Source: Agelas oroides
Lineage: Eukaryota; Porifera; Demospongiae; Agelasida; Agelasidae
Assembly (NCBI GenBank): GCA_949130485.1
Contig: OX422185.1
Location: 6,735,127 to 6,799,126, forward strand
Direction of reading: 5' to 3'
Length of the DNA: 64,000 nucleotides
The notes beneath the pieces were generated by a model, which saw nothing but the letters and a program-made list of their open reading frames with translations, made no database searches and was not told where the DNA came from. Position 1 is the first letter of the stretch. Each line of letters begins with the position of its first letter. The position numbers and the translations under genes are program-made. Positions 58,208 through 64,000 of the stretch are shown in pieces.

Positions 58208-58606
58208 ATTCTAGCTTCTGAAGACAGAAGTGTGCAAATGTTTCTGCGTCTACAACCTGTGACTGTTAAAAAACTGGAGGTTGATTTAACTCAAAACATG
58301 TCATCTCTTATGATCATGAAGGAGGTAAAAATGGTAATATGCCATGAATTACAATTACACTGAGAAAACACATTCAGTCAGTCTCAAGCATGCAAGCTAG
58401 GCCAAGAAAACAACCGTCTGGTGTAATGCAAGAAAAAGGGGTGACATTCGTAAACAGCTAGAGATTATGGGCTATGGGGTTTTTAGGAACACACTTAGAA
58501 GTCAGTTGTAAAACAACTGGGCCTGCAAGAGCATGCCACAACTTAGGATTTATAATCCTTGTACTGCTGCAAATTGCAAAACTGACTTATTCCCTTTACA
58601 GGCACA

Positions 58607-61600
58607 ATGGCGTTCAAGCAGCGATTGCTCCTCTACACCTATGTGTTAGTACTAGTGACAGTGATGCCCTTCGCCACTGCACAGTCTCTTCAATTGGTCT
58701 ACACAGGACGACCTGGAAACCCTAACCCGAACCCAGGAGCTAATCGGATTTCCCTTGAGTGCCAACTTAATAGTATTGCTGTATCCAATCCTCAGATCTT
58801 TGTTGAGCGGTCAGACCTAGGCAAGCAGTCAGTCACAATTGTAAGTGGAGAGACTACCGTGGTAATTGAGATAACCCAGGACCTAGAAGGGTTGTACTCT
58901 TGCAGCCACAACGGTGTTGGGTCCAGCAATACGCTGAGACTTGTAGGTGAGGAGAACTGCTATCACATGCATGATTATCAGTGAGATGTTGTGATGATGA
59001 CTTCTTCACTTCTCTTTTCTTTCTGTAGCTTATCCTCGAGCGAATCTCAGTATTCCTTCAATCTATGCCTTCCAAGCAGGACTATCAGCCACCATTCAGT
59101 GTCGGGTAATGCCAGGAAGGCTCAGCCAATACTACAGTGTAGTCTCGCAAGCCCGACCCACTTCCGCTAGAGAAGGGAGAGGGTCTGGTGAACAGCGTAT
59201 ACAAGCCGTGTCCCGCCGCACTGTACAGTGCGGTACAATCAGATTGCAGTATTTTGTCACACGATGCATTACGTCACTGTTTGAGTAGCAATAGCAGTCT
59301 TCAAAACGGCGAACATGAGCTAGGGCATCTTTTCCGCTGCTGCAGAAGCTGTAAAAACACTTCGACTATACTTCTCAGGGAGCGTGCTTACTCCGCAACA
59401 GGTAATTCAAGAGTGCATTATTTGAAATCTGGTTACGTCATCCAGCTAATTGCATTCCGTTGGGACACGGCTTGTATACGCAGTTCACCAGACCCTTCCC
59501 TTCTTTTGCGGAAGTGGGTCGGGCCTGCGAGACTAACTACAGTGTTAGGTGGATGAAAAATGGTGCACCTATTGCCACATCAAATCCTCGTATTGTGGTG
59601 CAAGGATACCAACTCCATGACACCTTTTCCCTCACCATCAATAACATACAACTGAGTGATTCCAGTACAAGTTATCAATGCATTGTAACTCTCAATGACC
59701 CTGAAACAACTCGCAATGATGACATAGTTTACAACCAGAACTTGGGCCTTGGCAATATCACAGTGAGAGTGTATGGTAAGTCACTTGGTATATGCACAGA
59801 CACGTGTATTTTCAAATATTAGTGGTATGCTTATGTTTACCAAGTGCCGTAATTAACTTTATTATCCAGTTGATATTTCTACAACAGTATTTTCCTATTC
59901 CCGTGCCGTGCAATATCACACGATATTGCACGGGTAGTTATTGCACGGGTAGTTATTGCACGGGCCCTGGGGCTATATACGCGTGATATCCTAGCAACCA
60001 GCGTGCGCTTTAATTAGAACCAGTGCGTTCGAACGGCGAGCTACTCGGGACTTTGCAAGAAGAGACACGACGCTGTTGTGGTAATGGATAATAAATACTT
60101 TATTACACTCGTTAGCGTGCATATCGCGGTTATTGCACTCGTGGGCTGCATTTTCACTCGCCTTCGGCTCGTGAAAATACCACGCCCACTCGTGCAATAA
60201 TTCGCGATGTTGCACGCTAACTCGTGTAATAAGGTATATATATTGATCCATGTTTTATTTAGCATGCCATTTTCATACATTGTGTACAGTTCCTCCGACT
60301 ATTGTAATTGCTCCGGAGCCAAGGGTGGTTGCAATGGTGGGAAGGGGTCAACCAAGCACCACGTTCATCTGTGAGGCAACCAGAATTCCTGCATGTACAA
60401 CACAGATCTTATGGATACACAAGGGGCGGAACACAAGCAAAATGAGAGATCGGAGATTTCAGGCAGACACCATTGATTCCAGTGGGAGGATCATTAGAAG
60501 CAGACTGAATGCCACACGGCTCAGGGGGAGAGACAGTGGGAGGATTGACTGTGTTGCTTACTGCATGGTTGATGTTCCTGGTGATAGGCGACCAATGGTG
60601 TTAGCTCTTAGTACCTCCAGAAACACCACCCTCTCAGTTCTGAGTAAGTGTGTTGGAAGTTGGTTTGTGAAGCCACATAATAATATTGGTCAGCTCCTGA
60701 TGCCACAGGTATGCATAACTATATAGAAATGACAATTAACTGTTGATCTTTTGCAGCTCGAGACTACGAGGCAGTTGTTTCAGTTACAACCAACGGTGAC
60801 TTGTTCTTCAGGATTAACTTTGATGATGGCTACCGAATTCTGGAGCAAACAAGGCTGCTAATGAATTATACAGATAAAATGAGCCTACAGTCTACAAAGA
60901 TGATGTCTGAACGAGCATTTGTGAATAGAAGCAGCATAGTGTTGGAGGTGGCCCGTTCCAGGGTGCCTTATTCGCATTTCCAAGTTCATGTTGCACTGCA
61001 AGTGGGCGATGAAGTTGGACCATTTGTTTCAGATGGAAAAACCCATGGTAAGCATGTACACTCATGCTATTGTCTAAGTATGTTACAAATTGTTGACTTT
61101 GACTGTTACAATCATAACTTTTCCTTTTAATTGCAGAAATAAAGGACAATACAAAAACATACATCATTGCTGGATCAGTTGCGGGTTGTGTGGTTCTGAT
61201 AGTCCTGTCGATACTTGTGATAAGTACGATGGTGTTGTGTTACTGCTACTGCAAGGGAAAAAGTCGACAGAAGGAAAGTGAGAAACAGAAAAATATTGCA
61301 TTAGCAAAATTGGAAAATGAAAAGGCTAAAACAAGGGTGAGAGCATTGGAAGAATTAGGGAAAATTGGGGGGCCAGAATTGTTCAATATGGAGCCTGAAC
61401 AAATGGAACAGCATCTGAAACCAATCAGTGATTTCATTAGTCGTATTACAGGTGACTTTGATGAACCAGCTGACATTCCTTGTGAAGCTAACCAACCAGC
61501 CAAAACCAACCGTGTAGTTTCAGATGGAGATGAAAAGAGTAAAGAAGATAGAAAGACAAAGCGACAGATTGTGGATAATTTTCTCAAGAATGTGCACACA

Positions 61601-61645
61601 CAAGTCCAGACACACACAGATAATAAGCTTCATACTCCATCCTAG
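58607..61645 (+). CDS. Three-Ig-domain type I membrane protein; exon 2 carries an inserted element
   Basis: Exons 58607-58946, 59029-59775, 60290-60643, 60757-61047 and 61137-61645, all introns in phase 1. Signal peptide 1 to about 26 (MAFKQRLLLYTYVLVLVTVM..). Ig1 lies in exon 1 (SLECQL ... GLYSCSHNG). Ig2 lies in exon 2 (ATIQCRV, VRWMKNG, SYQCIV). Ig3 lies in exon 3 (TFICEA, ILWIHKG, GRIDCVAYC). Exon 4 encodes a beta-rich juxtamembrane region. Exon 5 gives a membrane span (TYIIAGSVAGCVVLIVLSIL...), a CYCYCKGK border and a Lys/Glu-rich tail of about 130 residues with no tyrosine, so no ITIM or ITAM. One-domain-per-exon, phase 1-1 structure is usual for exon-shuffled Ig receptors. A 396-bp TIR element plus a 9-bp duplication (405 bp) splits the Ig2 exon. 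The insert keeps the frame length but brings an in-frame TAG at 59286. Without it the protein would be 611 residues. The gene is otherwise intact; ligand and function are unknown. Confidence 0.85.
59140..59535. mobile_element. TAGTCTCGCA TIR element inserted in the Ig2 exon
   Basis: Left end tagtctcgcaagcccgaccc, right end gggtcgggcctgcgagacta. The inverted repeats run about 75 bp, up to gcgtatacaagccgtg. The nine bases actacagtg occur at 59131-59139 and 59536-59544. It has no transposase. Same family and size as 9409-9801. Removing the element and one 9-bp copy joins CAATACTACAGTG to TTAGGTGG and restores the Ig strand with its core tryptophan. Confidence 0.93.
59880..60231. repeat. Repeat island in Ig intron with 130-bp hairpin
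   Basis: A triplet of attgcacgggtagtt units at about 59925-59965 is followed by a near-palindrome at 60101-60231. Its arms are tattacactcgttagcgtgc and gcacgctaactcgtgtaata, closing on cactcgccttcggctcgtg. The transcript would form a very stable stem in the intron before the Ig3 exon. Confidence 0.8.
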
Positions 61646-64000
61646 TTTTATTTATTCTCTTTAGCACTGCGTGTACGCATTAGACATTAGATGTTATAGC
61701 TAGCCCCCACTCTAGATAGAAATTGTAACTGTAGTAGGTACTAGCTACGTATTAGTATTCTTTTTAAGAAGAGGTTGTTACATTTTCACTTGATTGGAGT
61801 CCATACATACAGATATCATGACACTAGCAGGAATAACACTAGCCCAATAAGTTATATACACATCCTCGACTAATCACTTAAGCTCAAATTCATTTGTGGT
61901 TCCTTGGGCCATTTCCTTAGTATGTAAACCCACCTCCTCCCACTTTCTTGGTAGCTACAGAGTCTATCAGCCAAGGACATTGCTGAACTTGACATTCCTG
62001 AAGTAACTGGTTTTAAAATACGTGATTTTCAGGTCTTATAACATTGTATGGACAACCACACCTCAGTTTGTTGTGTATGCTTGAAAATGACCTTCACTAA
62101 ACTATGTTCTTATAGAATGATTTTCCTGACTATGTGGTTTTAGGAAGCATTGTTATACTGCCTATAACAGCAAAACTTCCCAGATCAGTCTAATTAATAT
62201 AGGCTGATGTATAGGTTTCAACTTGATCTTACTATATACATGTAAAACGACAGAATGTTCACTCAACACAGGGTCCCAGCACATCCCTAACTTCCTGTAA
62301 GTAACATCCTGCATGAGATTGTTTTTGGGTGTAAAGTGGCACCAACTGTCTCAGGTAGATAAATCTCTGTCAGCTTTCACAGTGAGTCAGTCACACAGCT
62401 ATTGCAGGTACATAATATAATTCATGGCATATCACCATTATTACCTTCTTTGGGATCATAGGTGGATGCCAGTTTGGGGAATTCCCCAGGGAGAACCCCT
62501 GGCAACAAACATAGTAGTGAAGCAAGTTATCAGGGATTGTTAACCTGTGAACAACAGTCCCATCTATTCATCAGGACCTTGATATAATACAACTTGTTTA
62601 TCATACAAGTATTGTGCTATATGTAGGATTTACACCACAGAATAAGTCATATGTGCAAAGAATTTCTGACCAGCTACATGTACTACACCTGGCTATGATA
62701 TTAAAGTATTGCCAAGTTACACATTCCTATGTTTGATTGTCCAGAGAATTCATGGACCGGGCACCAACAGTGAGTAATTTTACATGATCTAGCAAACAAG
62801 TTGTTAGCCATTGTCCCTGTCTTTCCTAAACCCTCCCCATGTCTCAATAAATAGGGAAGAAAATCTGTTACCATGGTGATAGGAGTGTATATTGTATATA
62901 CAGTAGAAGTACTAATCTTACGAAAGCACTAGCTACGTAATAAATATGTAATAAATATCAGTTGAATGTACCTACAGCCCACAAGACCGACCTAAGCATC
63001 CCTCTTTGGTAGAAGGGTCTTAGTGGGAGAGAAGTACTGACAAAAGCACTAGGACATGTCGATTCCCCTCCTACTGCCATCATGATGATGTAATGACATA
63101 TGCGGCTTTCACACTGCACCTTTAATATGTGCCGATCAATGGTGTATCCCACATTGCATACCTGGGGCAGATGTTAGAGAAAGGAGGGAGATTTGCCGTC
63201 AGAATCTTCTCCGAGGGGTTGGTACTTAGTTGAGATTGTCCCAATCCACTCAAATGGCATACACATCCTCTTTCGTTGTGTGAAATGTCTTTGGAAAATT
63301 CTTTGTGACTTCCACAATCCCCATGTCTTCCTGTCACACACCGTGCATGACAGGAAGACATCAAGCCTCAGGTATTGTAGGTATAGGCATACCACTGATA
63401 GCCGCATTACGTGACCCATGGCGAAATGATGGAAACAATGACGCTGACAGAAGTGTTGAGCTGTGAAATGGGACAGTTGTGCAAAGTAGCTCAAGTATTT
63501 GCTAGAGAAGGTAAGCCTATAGTTTGGGGAGTAGGAGGAAAGTAGAAAGAATAAATCAACACTATCATAGCATGGATCAAAGAACTGGAGTGTGTGCACA
63601 TATAATTCCATCATCCATCCAGCACATGTAAACTATTAATTCACACACAGTAATGATATCAATGTCTGATCTCCACAGAGCTGGTTTGTGTAGCTGTATC
63701 CACTGAAGAATGACCATAAACAGGCATTTTGTGGGTTCATATTGTAATGCATGGAATAATACTGTTGTAAAAAATAGTAGTGTGCTGTATGCACTGTGGC
63801 TGTAATGTGAGAGAAATAAACATGGATCTCTGACAAGCTGCCAAAAGTGAAGTACACAGCGCATGGAGCTAGATTGCAGACTGTGATGCAATGCCCTTGC
63901 ATACTAGATGATCTCATTGAATGTGTGGATGGGCCTCTCCCTTCTTCTCCCTTCTTCCCTCCTTTCCTCCCCCTTCTTCCCTCCTTTCCTCTCCCTTCTT
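61646..64000. other. 3' flank without recognised gene
   Basis: This includes the Ig 3' UTR, the right inverted-repeat arm (62461-62742) and anonymous sequence. A short hairpin cttcctgtcacacaccgtgcatgacaggaag sits at about 63329-63360. The window ends in a polypyrimidine tract (from 63934; cccttcttccctcctttcct), which in this genome often marks the 3' end of an intron on the + strand. Confidence 0.4.
62461..62742. repeat. Right arm of an inverted repeat pair around the Ig gene
   Basis: Reads ggtggatgccagtttgggga ... gtttgattgtcc, the reverse complement of the arm at 57860-58207, with about 10-15% visible differences and a shorter middle. Confidence 0.8.

Noticed and set aside
63122-63614. Overlapping minus-strand frames near the window end
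   Set aside because: Several frames overlap without family resemblance or consistent splice sites; cannot be supported as a gene.

Overview
This is a piece of a large, repeat-rich animal nuclear genome. Its genes are split into many GT-AG exons, and the two best-recognised ones are the animal proteins WAPL (cohesin release) and CFAP96/C4orf47 (cilia). Long introns are packed with short inverted-repeat elements and dinucleotide tracts. Death-domain proteins of the style common in sponges (53.3-54.0 kb and an isolated domain at 16.2 kb) make a demosponge the most likely source. That assignment is an inference from protein style, not from a database search.

Layout. 1-991: 3' end of a hAT transposase. 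2358-10516 (- strand): CFAP96 in 8 coding exons, 288 residues. About 10.5-11.4 kb: a divergent promoter region with an RFX X-box-like site. 11394-46323 (+ strand): WAPL in 21 coding exons; all reading phases join, giving 1231 residues. Its introns hold most of the mobile DNA, a small antisense gene (28023-29113, zinc finger plus charged helix) and a death-domain fragment (16221-16451). 47321-49751 (+): a predicted secreted-leader, seven-transmembrane orphan protein. 49752-52750: no gene recognised. About 53345-53971 (-): a death-domain gene whose 3' part runs into an AT-rich repeat. 57687-57758 (+): a cloverleaf-forming tRNA or tRNA-like gene inside a 69-bp direct-repeat structure. 58607-61645 (+): a type I membrane protein with three immunoglobulin-like domains. 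Its second Ig exon carries a 396-bp transposable element with a perfect 9-bp target duplication, and the locus lies between two inverted copies of a ~300-bp repeat. 61646-64000: no gene recognised.

The genes do not form one pathway. WAPL acts on cohesin in the nucleus, CFAP96 belongs to cilia, and the right-hand part carries surface (Ig, 7TM) and death-domain proteins. The strongest unusual signals are the element inside the Ig exon, families of TIR elements that share 9-bp target duplications (one only 47 bp long), a short element carrying a (TG)n tract that seeds microsatellites, and the strand-consistent placement of simple repeats at the splice sites of both WAPL and CFAP96.
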